In this document: positions 54,381 through 63,727 of the stretch, piece after piece
How positions within the stretch are numbered: the stretch's first letter is position 1
How the letters are laid out: each line of letters begins with the position of its first letter
Assembly (NCBI RefSeq): GCF_005938675.2
Contig: NZ_VCCH02000006.1
Coordinates: 62,001 to 126,000, forward strand
From: Mycobacterium sp. KBS0706
Lineage (GTDB): Bacteria; Pseudomonadota; Alphaproteobacteria; DSM-16000; Inquilinaceae
DNA length: 64,000 nucleotides
Reading direction: 5' to 3'
The notes under the pieces: generated by a model
What the model was told of the DNA's origin: nothing
Seen by the model: the letters and a program-made list of their open reading frames with translations, nothing else
Databases searched by the model: none
Translations under genes and position numbers: made by a program

Positions 54381-56266
54381 CACACCACCGCCCGGCGGCC
54401 GATCATCGGCGGCCATCGCATCACTTCCCCGCGCTGCAGGGTCGACAGCACCATCTCGGTGAAGCCGTTGATCGAGACGTATTTGGCGAAGAACTGGTTG
54501 AGCACCGAGGCCAGGGGGAAGGTGCCGACGCCCTCGAAGGCCGCCTCGTCCAAAGTGACGCCGATCTCGATCCCGCGCGCCACCGCGGCCTGCCCGCCGC
54601 CCGGCAGGCGCCGGACCACGGCCTTCGACCGGACCTCGCGTATGCCGTCGATCTGCCGCGCGGCGGAGGCGTCGTCCGGATCAATGTAGAGGCGCAGCAG
54701 CTCGCGCAGCGCCTCGGCGCCCTGGTGATCGGCCCGGTCGGAATTGGTGATCGACAGGTAGTTCAGCGACAGATGGCTGATCAGCTTCCATGCGACGTCG
54801 CCATTGGCGAAGGATGGCCGCGGCCGGCTCGGCAGCGACAGGCAGCGGACGCCGGTCACCGGGGCGCCGATCTCGAGCGTGAAGTCGGTCTCGCCCCGGC
54901 CGACCGGCAGCAGCAGCGGCAGGTCCCGGTTCGAGCACAGGCAGCGCAGCGACAGCTGGCGCAGATCGGCCGAATAGGGAGCGGCCTGGCGGTCGACCAG
55001 CGAGACGAAGGTCTCGCTGCCGATATAGCCGGTCCGCGTGCCGTGCAGGCGCTGGTGCTCGGACAGCAGGCGCTGCTCGCGCCGTACGGTGTAGTAGCTG
55101 GAATGCTGCTCGCGCCGCCCATGCTCGTGGATGCTGTAGAAGGGCAGGAACGGCAGCGGGGCCGCGTCGTTGCTCTCGCCCTCGCCGCTCATCTCCAGGA
55201 TCGAATGCAGCTCGATGTCGAGCGGCCGGATCCGGTCGACCACCACATGGTGCTCGTAATGCTTGTCGCTGACATGGATCCGGTCGGCCTGGCGCTCGAA
55301 CAGGTTGACCGCCGGGGTCGCGAACAGGGCGATGTTCTGCGGGCCGAGATGGCGCTCCAGCCGCGGCTCCGCGCGGCCGAGCGCGAACACGATCTCGAGT
55401 TCCTCGGTGGTCGACAGCGCCACCGCGTCGGCCAGTCCGCCGAGCTCGACGAACAGGGTCCGGTCCGCCAGGGCGAAATATTCCTGCAGTAGGCGGTAGC
55501 CGTCGAAGGAGCGGGGCACCTCGGGCAGCAGCGACGACCCCGGCTCCAGCCCGACCTGCCGCAGCGCCTGCCGCGGGATCGTCTCCTGCCAGGGCACCGG
55601 CCGGCTCAGCGGCCGGGCGACGATGGCGCGGATGTCGGCGACCAGCTGCTCGGCCAGGATCGCGCCAATGCCGCCGGGCCCGGTCAGGTGCAGCGTCAGC
55701 GCCTTCAGCGCCAGCTTGTTGAAGGGCAGCCCGTTGGTGGTCCGCAGCCGCAGGCGCAGCGCCGCCTTCACCGACTGGCGGCCCGGCAGGTGCAGGGCCG
55801 AGAGCTGCCCCGGCGTGGCGTAGTAGTCGACCGCGCTGACCACCACCGGCCACAGCTGGACGTCATGGGCGGTGCGGAACTCGCAATGGGTGACGGCGCC
55901 GGGGGCGAGCTGGCTCAGCAGCTTGGTGCCGCGCGGCACCAGGTAGCCGTTCTCCAGCCGCCCGGCCTCCGGGTCCGGCTCGAACCGGACGATCGCCATC
56001 GACGGCACCGGCGGCAGGAAATGCGGGTAGACCAGCTCGAGCAGATGCTGGGTGAAATCGGGGAAGCGCGACTGCAGCTTCAACTGCACCCGCGCCGCCA
56101 TGAAGGCGAAGCCTTCGAGCAGCCGCTCGACATAGGGGTCGGCGACCTCGGTCGTCTCCATACCGAGCCGGCCGGCGACCTTGGGAAAGGAGCGCGCGAA
56201 CTCGGCCCCCATGTCGCGCATATAGGCGAGCTCGTCATTGTAGAGGCGCAGCAGCCGGGGATCCAT
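54380..56266 (-). CDS. tssF: T6SS baseplate protein TssF
   Basis: 628 residues, the normal TssF length. MDPRLLRLYNDELAYMRDMGAEFARSFPKVAGRLGM is the classic N-terminus, followed by DPYVERLLEGFAFMAARVQLKLQSRFPDF and a GETDFTLEIGAPVTGVRCLSLPSRPRPS core. Its ATG overlaps the tssE stop and its stop overlaps the tssG start, both by four bases. It forms the baseplate wedge with TssG, TssE and TssK. Confidence 0.96.
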   Translation of the reverse strand: MDPRLLRLYNDELAYMRDMGAEFARSFPKVAGRLGMETTEVADPYVERLLEGFAFMAARVQLKLQSRFPDFTQHLLELVYPHFLPPVPSMAIVRFEPDPEAGRLENGYLVPRGTKLLSQLAPGAVTHCEFRTAHDVQLWPVVVSAVDYYATPGQLSALHLPGRQSVKAALRLRLRTTNGLPFNKLALKALTLHLTGPGGIGAILAEQLVADIRAIVARPLSRPVPWQETIPRQALRQVGLEPGSSLLPEVPRSFDGYRLLQEYFALADRTLFVELGGLADAVALSTTEELEIVFALGRAEPRLERHLGPQNIALFATPAVNLFERQADRIHVSDKHYEHHVVVDRIRPLDIELHSILEMSGEGESNDAAPLPFLPFYSIHEHGRREQHSSYYTVRREQRLLSEHQRLHGTRTGYIGSETFVSLVDRQAAPYSADLRQLSLRCLCSNRDLPLLLPVGRGETDFTLEIGAPVTGVRCLSLPSRPRPSFANGDVAWKLISHLSLNYLSITNSDRADHQGAEALRELLRLYIDPDDASAARQIDGIREVRSKAVVRRLPGGGQAAVARGIEIGVTLDEAAFEGVGTFPLASVLNQFFAKYVSINGFTEMVLSTLQRGEVMRWPPMIGRRAVV

Positions 56267-56772
56267 CAGCTGGCCTCCGCGCGCATCTCGACGACGCGGA
56301 CGACATCGAGCTCACGGTCGACCTCGGTGCGCATCACCATGCGCAGCGGCACCGGATGGGCCCAGAGGTCGGCCTCGATCTTGAAATGGAGCGAGCCGAT
56401 GTCCTGCCCGTCCTCGATCGCCGTCACCCTCAGGCTGTCGGGCAGCAGCCGCGGCTCGAACCGGTGCAGGCTGGCGAGGATCTCCTGCCGCAGGGCGCTG
56501 GCATCGACGCCTTCGCGGATGTGCCCGCCCAGCGGCCAGATGCCGTAGTTCAGCGTGCTGGCGGCGACATGGGGATAGGCCTGAAGGTCGACGGTCGCGG
56601 CCAGCTGATTGGTGTTCAACAGCCAGGAGATGTCGCGCAGGATCACCTCCCGCAGCTGGCGCACCGAGAAGCTGCGCCGGTCCTGCGCCTCGGTCGCGCT
56701 GCGCGGCTGGTCGTCGGTCAGCCGGTCGAGAAGCGACGGCTGGACCAGGTCCCGCTTGACGGCTCGGGCCAT
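56266..56772 (-). CDS. tssE: T6SS baseplate protein TssE (gp25-like)
   Basis: 168 residues with the gp25-like lysozyme-fold pattern: SLLDRLTDDQPRS, SVRQLREVILRDISWLLNT, PHVAASTLNYGIWPLGG and HRFEPRLLPDSLRVTAIED. It connects the sheath to the baseplate. ATG 56772 follows AGGTGA; the gap to hcp (67 bases) may hold a separate ribosome binding region. Its stop overlaps tssF. Confidence 0.95.
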   Translation of the reverse strand: MARAVKRDLVQPSLLDRLTDDQPRSATEAQDRRSFSVRQLREVILRDISWLLNTNQLAATVDLQAYPHVAASTLNYGIWPLGGHIREGVDASALRQEILASLHRFEPRLLPDSLRVTAIEDGQDIGSLHFKIEADLWAHPVPLRMVMRTEVDRELDVVRVVEMRAEAS

Positions 56773-56839
56773 GATTCACCTGGGTGGGTAGGGTCGGGGG
56801 AAGGGCGACCGGCCGGGGCACCGGCCGGTCGCGACGCCG

Positions 56840-57373
56840 TCAGGCGACGAGCTTGGTGAAGTCGGTGCTGTTGGCGATCTGGTTCCAGATGCCCTCGCCC
56901 TGCTTCGTCAGGGCACCCTTGTCGTTCTGCTTGTAGTAGATGACCTTGCAGGCGCCGAACCGGAAGGTGACCGTCTCCTCCGGCGCCTCCTCGGCGTAGG
57001 ACCACTCGACCTTCTCCACGGCCAGCATGTTGAAGGTCCAGTGCAGGAACAGGTTGGTGCCGGACGTGCTGGTGCCGGAGCCGGTCGCCTTGAACAGCTT
57101 CAGGTCGACATTGCTGAAATGGGCGCCGCGGCCGCAGGCCACGTACAGATAGGGCGAGGCGGTATCCACCTGCTTCTTGACGGTGAAGACCTCGAACTCG
57201 GCCTTGCCGGAGCCGGCGCCGCTGGTGTGCGGGCCGATGTTGAGCTTGTTCTCGAGCGAGAAGCTCCACTCGTCGGCCAGCGTGATGCCGTCCTTCAGGA
57301 TGAGGGATTCACCCTTGGGCTGGATGCCGTCCTTGGACGCCTGGGTGAACACCATGACCGCGTCGAACGCCAT
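56840..57373 (-). CDS. hcp: T6SS tube protein Hcp/TssD
   Basis: 177 residues, the Hcp1 fold: MAFDAVMVFTQASKDGIQPKGES, EFEVFTVKKQVDTASPYLYVACGRGAHF, and ETVTFRFGACKVIYYKQ near the C-terminus. It stacks as hexameric rings inside the sheath. A 99-base leader separates it from tssC and contains a perfect ribosome binding site before a four-codon mini-frame, which may allow separate control of Hcp amounts. The gene is slightly longer than Hcp of about 162 residues. Confidence 0.96.
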   Translation of the reverse strand: MAFDAVMVFTQASKDGIQPKGESLILKDGITLADEWSFSLENKLNIGPHTSGAGSGKAEFEVFTVKKQVDTASPYLYVACGRGAHFSNVDLKLFKATGSGTSTSGTNLFLHWTFNMLAVEKVEWSYAEEAPEETVTFRFGACKVIYYKQNDKGALTKQGEGIWNQIANSTDFTKLVA

Positions 57374-57427
57374 GTTCGTCTTCCTTCATCTGGTGGTTTG
57401 GAATGGGTTGGAGTCTGTCGGGGGCGA

Positions 57428-57442
57428 TCAGCTGTGCCGCAT
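57428..57442 (-). other. Mini-cistron (4 codons) with a strong ribosome binding site in the hcp leader
   Basis: On the minus strand AAGGAGGT (57446-57453) lies three bases before ATG CGG CAC AGC TGA (57442-57428), in the gap between tssC and hcp. It is stronger than the site of hcp itself. A short hairpin (TCCGC/GCGGA, 57453-57469) is next to it. It may be a translational buffer or a relic of a former start; no function is shown. Confidence 0.4.
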
Positions 57443-57472
57443 GCGACCTCCTTCCGCCGATGGAGCGGATCG

Positions 57473-58975
57473 TCAGGCCTTGCGGGCCGACGGCAGGCGC
57501 GAGACCAGCCGCAGCGAGATGGTCAGGCCTTCGAGCTGGTAGTGCGGCCGCAGGTAGAACCGGGCGGTGTAGTAGCCGGGGTTGTCGGCGACCTCCTCGA
57601 CCTTGACCTCGGCCGAGGACAGCGGCTGCTGCGCCTTGCTCTCCTCGCTGCCCAGCTCAGGCGACGGGTGGACATAGCCCTGGATCCACTGGTTCAGCCA
57701 CTCCTCGACCTCGTGCCGCTCCTTGAAGGTGCCGATCTTGTCGCGGACCATGCACTTCAGGTAATGGGCGAAGCGGCAGGTCGCGAAGATGTAGGGCAGC
57801 CGGGCGCTCAGCTCGGCATTGGCCGAGGCGTCCGGGTCCTCGTACTTGATCGGCTTGTTGACGGTCTGGGCGCCGATGAAGACGCCGAGATCCGTGTTCT
57901 TCCGGTGCAGCAGCGGCAGCAGGCCGTTCTTGGACAGCTCGGCCTCGCGCCGGTCGCTGATCGCGATCTCGGTCGGGCATTTCAGGTCGACGCCGCCGTC
58001 GTCGCTGGGGAAGGTGTGGACCGGCAGGTCCTCGACCAGGCCGCCGGATTCGACGCCGCGGATCCGCGACAGCCAGCCATACAGCTTGAACGAGCGCGTG
58101 ATGTTCACGCCCATGGCATAGGCGGCGTTGGTCCACAGATACTTGGCGCTGTCGCCGCCGTCCGACTCCTCCTCGAAGGCGAATTCGTCGACCGGGTTGG
58201 TCTTGGCGCCATAGGGCAGGCGCCCCAGGGTGCGCGGCATGGTCAGCGCCACGTAGCGCGAGTTCTCGCCGTCGCGGAACGACCTCCAGGCGGCGTGCTC
58301 CGGCGTCAGGAAGATCTTGGTGATATCGCGCGGATTGGCCAGCTCGCGCCAGGAGTCCATCTGCAGCAGGTGCGGCGAGGCGGCGGAGATGAACGGCGCG
58401 TGGCTGGCCGCCGCGATCTGTGACACCGCCGACAGCAGCTCGACATCCGGCGGGCTGTGGTCGAAGTAGTAGTCGCCGATCAGGCAGCCATAAGGCTCGC
58501 CGCCGATCTGGCCGTATTCCTCTTCGTAGATCTTCTTGAACAGCGGGCTCTGGTCCCAGGCGATGCCCTTGTACTTGCGCAGCGTGCGGGACAGCTCCTT
58601 CTTCGAGATCGGGAAGACGCGGATCTTGAGCGTCTCGTCGGTCTCGGTGTTGAAGACCAGGTGGTGCAGGCCGCGCCAGGCCGATTCCAGCTGCTGGAAT
58701 TCCTCATGGTGCAGGATCTCGTTGATCTGCGCCGACAGCTTCTCGTCGATCGACGCGATGATCGACTGGATGGTGTCGACGACGTCGTCGCTGATCACCG
58801 AGGTGTCGCGCAGGGCCTGCTCGGCCAGCGTCCGGACGGCGGTCTCCACCGCCTCCTGGGCCTGGTCCGAGCGGGTCCTGAACTCGCGCTGCAGCAGGCT
58901 GGCGAAATCGCCGGGATCGACCGTGGTGGCCGGGGCGGCCTGCGCCTCGGCGGACCTGGTGACTGCGGACGACAT
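57473..58975 (-). CDS. tssC: T6SS contractile sheath large subunit TssC/VipB
   Basis: 500 residues, the normal TssC length. Family text: DPGDFASLLQREFRTRS, LSAQINEILHHEEFQQLESAWRGLHHLV, EEEYGQIGGEPYGCLIGDYYFDHSPPDVELL, and a C-terminal LEGLTISLRLVSRLPSARKA. It forms the sheath with TssB and is the substrate that ClpV recycles. It starts two bases after the tssB stop. Confidence 0.97.
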   Translation of the reverse strand: MSSAVTRSAEAQAAPATTVDPGDFASLLQREFRTRSDQAQEAVETAVRTLAEQALRDTSVISDDVVDTIQSIIASIDEKLSAQINEILHHEEFQQLESAWRGLHHLVFNTETDETLKIRVFPISKKELSRTLRKYKGIAWDQSPLFKKIYEEEYGQIGGEPYGCLIGDYYFDHSPPDVELLSAVSQIAAASHAPFISAASPHLLQMDSWRELANPRDITKIFLTPEHAAWRSFRDGENSRYVALTMPRTLGRLPYGAKTNPVDEFAFEEESDGGDSAKYLWTNAAYAMGVNITRSFKLYGWLSRIRGVESGGLVEDLPVHTFPSDDGGVDLKCPTEIAISDRREAELSKNGLLPLLHRKNTDLGVFIGAQTVNKPIKYEDPDASANAELSARLPYIFATCRFAHYLKCMVRDKIGTFKERHEVEEWLNQWIQGYVHPSPELGSEESKAQQPLSSAEVKVEEVADNPGYYTARFYLRPHYQLEGLTISLRLVSRLPSARKA

Positions 58976-58977
58976 GG

Positions 58978-59532
58978 TCAGTTCTCCTCCGTCTCTGGGG
59001 CCGGGGACGGAAGCGCGTCCGTCTTCTCCTCGGGGGCTTCGGGCTTCGGCGCGTGGCCGAGGGCGCTGAGCAGCGCGGGGTCGGCGAGAAGGCGCGCGAC
59101 CAGCTCCTCGGCGCCGTTCTTGCCGTCCATGTAGGTCAGGAGGTTGGACAGCTGCGTCCGGGCCTCGAGCAGCCGGTTCAGGCTGTCGACCTTGCGCGCC
59201 ACCGCAGCCGGCGAGAAATCCTCCATGCTCTCGAAGGTCAGGTCGACCGCCAGCTGGCCTTCGCCGGTGAGCCGGTTCGGCACCCGCAGCGCCACCCGCG
59301 GCTTCACGGACCGGAGCCGATCATCGAAATTGTCGATGTCGATCTCCATCATCTTGCGCTCGGCCACCGGGGGCAGCGGCTCGGTCGGGTTGCCGGCGAG
59401 ATCCGACATGACGCCGACGATGAAGGGCAGCTGCACCTTCTTGTTCGAGCCGTAGGTCTCGACGTCGTATTCGATCTGGACCCGGGGCGCCCGGTTGCGC
59501 GCGATGAATTTTTGACTGCTCGCCTTTGCCAT
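58978..59532 (-). CDS. tssB: T6SS contractile sheath small subunit TssB/VipA
   Basis: 184 residues. SSQKFIARNRAPRVQIEYDVETYG is the conserved N-terminus; KVQLPFIVGVMSDLAGNP and KMMEIDIDNFDDRLRSVKPRVALRVPNRL complete the family signature. It pairs with TssC in the sheath. AAGGAG precedes the ATG. The Glu/Pro/Ala-rich last 30 residues are not conserved. The gap to tssA is 34 bases. Confidence 0.97.
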   Translation of the reverse strand: MAKASSQKFIARNRAPRVQIEYDVETYGSNKKVQLPFIVGVMSDLAGNPTEPLPPVAERKMMEIDIDNFDDRLRSVKPRVALRVPNRLTGEGQLAVDLTFESMEDFSPAAVARKVDSLNRLLEARTQLSNLLTYMDGKNGAEELVARLLADPALLSALGHAPKPEAPEEKTDALPSPAPETEEN

Positions 59533-59566
59533 CTCTCATTCTCCTTGTGTGGGGCGGCTCCGGTCG

Positions 59567-60568
59567 TCAGGGGCTCTCGTCGGCCGCCAGGCCGGCGATC
59601 GAGCGGTAATGGGCGGCGCCCTCGGGCGCGAGCTCCAGGAGCAGAGCCATGAAGTCCTTGGAAACCAGCCGCTTCGCCCGTTCCAGAAGGGCCGGCACCG
59701 GGCTGGCCGGCTCGTTCGCCCGATACCAGCGGCAGATCCGGTCGAGCGAGCCGATGACGTCGTTGCGGTCGCGGATCTCGCCGGACAGGGCGGCCACGGG
59801 GGCCGCCGCTTCCGGGGACGCCTCGGCCGCCGGCGCGGCGCTGGGCCTGTGGGCGTCGACCAGTTCCTTGGCCTGGCGCAGCAACGCGATCAGCGGATCG
59901 AAGCGGACCGCCTCGGTGATGTCGACGCGCTGCTTGATGCCGGCATCCAGGCGGATCGCGGCGGCCAGGGCGGCGTCGAGATCGGCGCCAGCCCGATCGA
60001 GCTGGCCGGGATCGGTGTCGCCGAAGGCGCGCTCGACCGCCGCGAGGTCGATCTCGCCGGGCCGCTGCGCCTCGATGCAGTCGCGTAGCGTGAAGTTGCC
60101 GAACTGCCGCGACGCGGTCAGCGGAACCAGGCGGATCTCCGCCATCAGCCCGGCCGGGTCGCACAGATTGGCCAGGGTGTTCAGGCGCACGGTCTGGTCG
60201 TCGCCATCCTCAGCATCCGGCCGCGGATGCAGGTCCGGCCAGAACTGCTCGACATAGCCGGCGAGCAGCTCGAGGCCGCCGCGGAGGCCGGAGAAGCCGG
60301 ATTGGTTGAGGGCCGAGCGCGCCAGCAGCACGCCGATGCGCAGGTCCTTGCTGCGGCCGGCGAGGTCGAGGCCCAGCCGCCAGACCTCGCGCCAGTCGGG
60401 CGGCTCCTCGGCCACCACGGCATCGCCGATCTGCTGGCCCGGCTTGCCCTGCGACGCCATCTCGAGCTCGAGGAAGCCCAGATCGTAGTCGAGGGCCTCG
60501 CCGCATGCGTCGCTGTCGTCGACCGGCTTCAGCAGATGATCTGCGTCGAGCATCACCATGTCCGTCAC
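59567..60568 (-). CDS. tssA: T6SS protein TssA (ImpA-type)
   Basis: 333 residues from the GTG at 60568; ATG at 60559 is the next possible start. The ImpA_N domain is clear: DDSDACGEALDYDLGFLELEMASQGKPGQQIGD, PDWREVWRLGLDLAGRSKDLRIGVLLARSALNQSGFSGL and a late GSLDRICRWYRANEPASPVPALLERAKRLVSKDFMALL. TssA guides sheath and tube growth. It is the first gene of the minus-strand T6SS operon, 294 bases from divergent tssK. Confidence 0.95.
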   Translation of the reverse strand: MTDMVMLDADHLLKPVDDSDACGEALDYDLGFLELEMASQGKPGQQIGDAVVAEEPPDWREVWRLGLDLAGRSKDLRIGVLLARSALNQSGFSGLRGGLELLAGYVEQFWPDLHPRPDAEDGDDQTVRLNTLANLCDPAGLMAEIRLVPLTASRQFGNFTLRDCIEAQRPGEIDLAAVERAFGDTDPGQLDRAGADLDAALAAAIRLDAGIKQRVDITEAVRFDPLIALLRQAKELVDAHRPSAAPAAEASPEAAAPVAALSGEIRDRNDVIGSLDRICRWYRANEPASPVPALLERAKRLVSKDFMALLLELAPEGAAHYRSIAGLAADESP

Positions 60569-60862
60569 TGCATGTCCGCCGCTGGGGCTTTCCGGCTCGC
60601 GCCACCTTCGGGTCCCGGCAGTAAAGCCAAGAAGATCCGGGGGAAGGGGCGGTCGTTCGATTTCAGAAATCTAGCGAAGCCTCGGCGCCGTACTGCATGC
60701 GCGATTGATATGCGGGCATGTTGCGGCGCGTGCGCCGCATCCCGATCCCGAATGACCGGATATCAACTGCGCATGCGAAGGGCGCGCCTGAAGCCGTCAG
60801 AGTGTCCGCATTCCTGATCGCCGGCCCGTCCCCGGGCGGCCTCGGATGAAGCGGAGCGCAGG
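60569..60862. promoter_or_regulatory. Divergent T6SS promoter region with dyad motifs
   Basis: This 294-base gap separates tssA (minus) from tssK (plus) and must hold both promoters. It has two inverted copies of GCATGCGC-N2-TTGATAT (60695-60711 and the complement at 60760-60776; 15 of 17 match, only the two spacer bases differ). Between them is the palindrome TGCGGCGC-GT-GCGCCGCA (60722-60739). The symmetry suggests a two-sided binding site for a regulator of the whole system. No convincing sigma-54 element is seen. Confidence 0.6.
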
Positions 60863-62200
60863 ATGTCTTGGGACAACAGGGTCGTCTGGTCGGAAGGGCT
60901 GTTCCTCCGGCCGCAGCATTTCCAGCAGAGCGACCGCTATGTCGAAAAGCTCGTCCGCAGCCGCACGGCCGCCTTGCGCGGCTATGGCTGGGGCGTCACC
61001 GAGCTGCGGCTGAACCGCGAGATGCTCAGCCTCGGCAAGATCGCGATCGAGACGGCCCGCGGCGTGATGGAGGACGGCACGCCGTTCAGCATCCCCGACG
61101 ACGCCGACCAGCCGATCCCCTATGAGGTGCCGGAGCATTTGCGGGATTCGCTGATCCACCTGGCCATGCCGCTGTATCAGCCCGGGGCGGTCGAGACCGA
61201 CGGGCGCGCGGCGACCGACGTGCCGATCCGCTTCGCGGTCGCGGACCAGGACCTGGTCGACACCAATGCCGGCGAGCGCGACGGTGCCTCGATCGAGGTG
61301 GCGCGGCTGCGCTTCCAGCTGCTGCCGGACGGGGCGGACCGGGCCGGCTTCTCCTGCCTGCCGATCGCCCGGCTGGTCGAGGTCCGGGCCGACCGGCAGG
61401 TGGTGCTCGACGAGACCCACATCCCGCCGACGCTGGACTGCGCCGGCTCCCGCATCCTCGCCAACTTCATCACCGAGATCACCGGCCTGCTGCATCACCG
61501 CGGCGAGGCGCTGGCCGCCCGGGTGTCGCAGTCGGGCACGCGCGGCGTGGCCGAGATCGCCGACTTCCTGCTGCTGCAGGCGATCAACCGCTACGAGCCC
61601 TATTTCTCCCATCTCTCCGGCGCCGCGGTGGTGCATCCGGAGTCGCTGTACGGCCTGATGGTCCAGCTCGCCGGCGAGCTCGCCACCTATGCCCGGACCG
61701 AGAAGCGGCCGCCGGCCTTCGGCGGCTACAAGCACGAGGACCTCGCGCTCAGCTTCCGGCCGGTGATCCAGTCGATCCGGGCGTCGCTCAGCGCCGTCTT
61801 GGAGCAGACGGCGGTGCCGGTGCCGCTCAAGCAGCACAAATACGGCGTCCACATCGCCGAGGTCGCCGACCGCTCGCTGTTCACGACCGCGACCTTCGTG
61901 CTGGCCGCCCGCGCCGATGTCGAGGTCGACCGGCTGCGCCGCGAATTCCCGACCCAGATCAAGATCGGCCCGGCCGAGAAGATCAAGGAGCTCGTCAACG
62001 TCGCGCTGCCGGGGATCATCATCAACCCGCTGCCGGTGGCGCCGCGGCAGATCCCCTTCCATGTCGGGGTGACCTATTTCGAGGTCGATCAGCAGAGCCC
62101 GTTCTGGAAGGACATGCGCCATTCCGGCGGCCTGGCGCTGCACGTCGCCGGCGAGTTCCCGAATCTCGAAATGGCGCTCTGGGCCATCCGTGGCCAGTAG
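60863..62200 (+). CDS. tssK: T6SS baseplate protein TssK
   Basis: 445 residues, the normal TssK length. N-terminus SWDNRVVWSEGLFLRPQHFQQSDRYVE is diagnostic; QAINRYEPYFSHLSGAAVVHPESLYGLMVQLAGELATY and PLPVAPRQIPFHVGVTYFEVDQQS follow. It links the baseplate to the TssL/TssM membrane complex. GGAG lies near the ATG. It heads the plus-strand run with the FHA gene and tssL. Confidence 0.97.
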   Translation: MSWDNRVVWSEGLFLRPQHFQQSDRYVEKLVRSRTAALRGYGWGVTELRLNREMLSLGKIAIETARGVMEDGTPFSIPDDADQPIPYEVPEHLRDSLIHLAMPLYQPGAVETDGRAATDVPIRFAVADQDLVDTNAGERDGASIEVARLRFQLLPDGADRAGFSCLPIARLVEVRADRQVVLDETHIPPTLDCAGSRILANFITEITGLLHHRGEALAARVSQSGTRGVAEIADFLLLQAINRYEPYFSHLSGAAVVHPESLYGLMVQLAGELATYARTEKRPPAFGGYKHEDLALSFRPVIQSIRASLSAVLEQTAVPVPLKQHKYGVHIAEVADRSLFTTATFVLAARADVEVDRLRREFPTQIKIGPAEKIKELVNVALPGIIINPLPVAPRQIPFHVGVTYFEVDQQSPFWKDMRHSGGLALHVAGEFPNLEMALWAIRGQ

Positions 62201-62227
62201 CAACCCGCAACCGACCAGGTGTCCCCC

Positions 62228-63727
62228 ATGGCCCTCGTCCTACGCGTAGACAGCCCGGACTCCAGCCTGCCCGAGACCGTCGGATCCGACGGTCTGGTCG
62301 AGGCCGAGGACGCGCTGACCATCGGCCGGGCCGACGACAACGGCCTGGTCCTGCGCGACGCGCAGCAGACCATCTCCAAGCACCACTGCTCGATCGAGCC
62401 GGCGGAGGGCCGCTTCGTCCTGATCGACCGCAGCCGCAACGGCACCTTCCTGAACGACGAGTCGGAGGCGCTGCCGCGCGAGGTGCCGGTGGCGCTCAAG
62501 GCCGGCGACGTCATCCAGATCGGCAGCTACCGCATCGACGTCATCGCGGCGCCGGGCTCGACCCCCGCCGTTGTCGAGGCCGACGAGCCGGAGCGCACCG
62601 TGCCGCCGCCGGAGGAGCTGAGCTTCCTCGGCACGGTGCAGATGGGCCCGGCGCTGGGCGGTGTTTACGGTCGCGTTCCGGGCGCCACGACCAGCCGGCG
62701 CGAGGAGCCGCTGCTCGGCGACATCGAGGGCGACCTGCTGCCGGTGCCGGGATCGGATTTCGGCGCGCCGCTGGATCCGCCGGAGGACGACTGGGCGGCG
62801 GTCCGCAAGCCGAAGGCCTATGCCGACCATGTGCCGGAGCATGCCGTCGTCTTCGTGCAGCCCAAATCCGGCGTCGAGGCGATCCCCGATGACTGGGACC
62901 TGATGGCGGAGCTCGGCATCGCCTCGGCCGCGGCGGCCGCGCCGGCTTTCACCAAGGTCGACATCATCACCCCTCCGGACGACGACATTCTCGAGGCGCC
63001 GCCGCAGCAGCAGCCGGAGACACGGCAGGACCCACCACCCGCTCGGCCTGTGGCAAACCCGCCGGCCGCTGTTCCCGGCGACGACGCCAGTCGTGCCGTG
63101 GCGGCCTTCCTTGCCGCCTGCGGCCTGTCACAGGCGGATGTCGCTTCGGCCGACCTCACCACCATGATGGACCGGGCGGGGCGGATGCTGGCGCATTCCG
63201 TCGCCGGGCTGCACGGCATCCTCTCGGCCCGCCAGCTGGCGAAACAGGAATTCGGCCTCGAGCGCACGATGATCGAGCGCTCCGGCAACAACCCGCTGAA
63301 GTTCACGCTGGACGCGAAGGAGGCGATGCACACGCTCCTCTGCGTCGAGATCCCGGGCTTCATCCGCGGCGACGCGGCGGTCGAGCAGGCCTTCTCCGAC
63401 ATCAGGGCGCATGAGGTCGCGATGCTCGCGGCGCTGCAGGAGGCGCTGCACAGCGTCTGCGACCGCCTGTCGCCGGCCTCGGTCGAGCGCACGGTCGGGC
63501 AGGCCGGCTGGCACTGGCCCGGCACCAGGAAGGCCCGGGGCTGGGACGAATACCGGCGGACCTTCGACGACGTGGTCTCCGGCCTCGAGAACGACGCGCT
63601 GCGCATCTTCGGCGCCGATTTCGCGCGCGCCTATCGCGCCGAGACCGCTCGCCCGCGAGGACCGGAACGCAGGGACACGGATGGCGGAGCCCGTCCGCAA
63701 GGAGAAGGGCAGGATGGCGATGACTGA
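62228..63727 (+). CDS. tagH: T6SS FHA-domain protein TagH/Fha
   Basis: 499 residues from the ATG at 62228 (AGGTG upstream); a GTG at 62219 is less likely. FHA domain at about 28-105: LTIGRADDNGLVLRD, SKHHCSIEPAEGRF, RSRNGTFLNDESE. A long acidic, Pro-rich linker leads to the conserved T6SS_FHA C-terminal domain (about 320-490: FLAACGLSQADVASADL, MLAHSVAGLHGILSARQLAKQEFGLERT, NNPLKFTLDAKEAMHTLL). Phosphorylation by PpkA switches the system on in Pseudomonas; kinase genes are in this window. Its stop overlaps the next start. Confidence 0.95.
   Translation: MALVLRVDSPDSSLPETVGSDGLVEAEDALTIGRADDNGLVLRDAQQTISKHHCSIEPAEGRFVLIDRSRNGTFLNDESEALPREVPVALKAGDVIQIGSYRIDVIAAPGSTPAVVEADEPERTVPPPEELSFLGTVQMGPALGGVYGRVPGATTSRREEPLLGDIEGDLLPVPGSDFGAPLDPPEDDWAAVRKPKAYADHVPEHAVVFVQPKSGVEAIPDDWDLMAELGIASAAAAAPAFTKVDIITPPDDDILEAPPQQQPETRQDPPPARPVANPPAAVPGDDASRAVAAFLAACGLSQADVASADLTTMMDRAGRMLAHSVAGLHGILSARQLAKQEFGLERTMIERSGNNPLKFTLDAKEAMHTLLCVEIPGFIRGDAAVEQAFSDIRAHEVAMLAALQEALHSVCDRLSPASVERTVGQAGWHWPGTRKARGWDEYRRTFDDVVSGLENDALRIFGADFARAYRAETARPRGPERRDTDGGARPQGEGQDGDD

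Noticed and set aside
60713-60730. A GG-N10-GC spacing resembling a sigma-54 promoter upstream of tssK
   Set aside because: The flanking bases do not fit TGGCAC-N5-TTGCW, and no sigma-54 activator gene is in the window.
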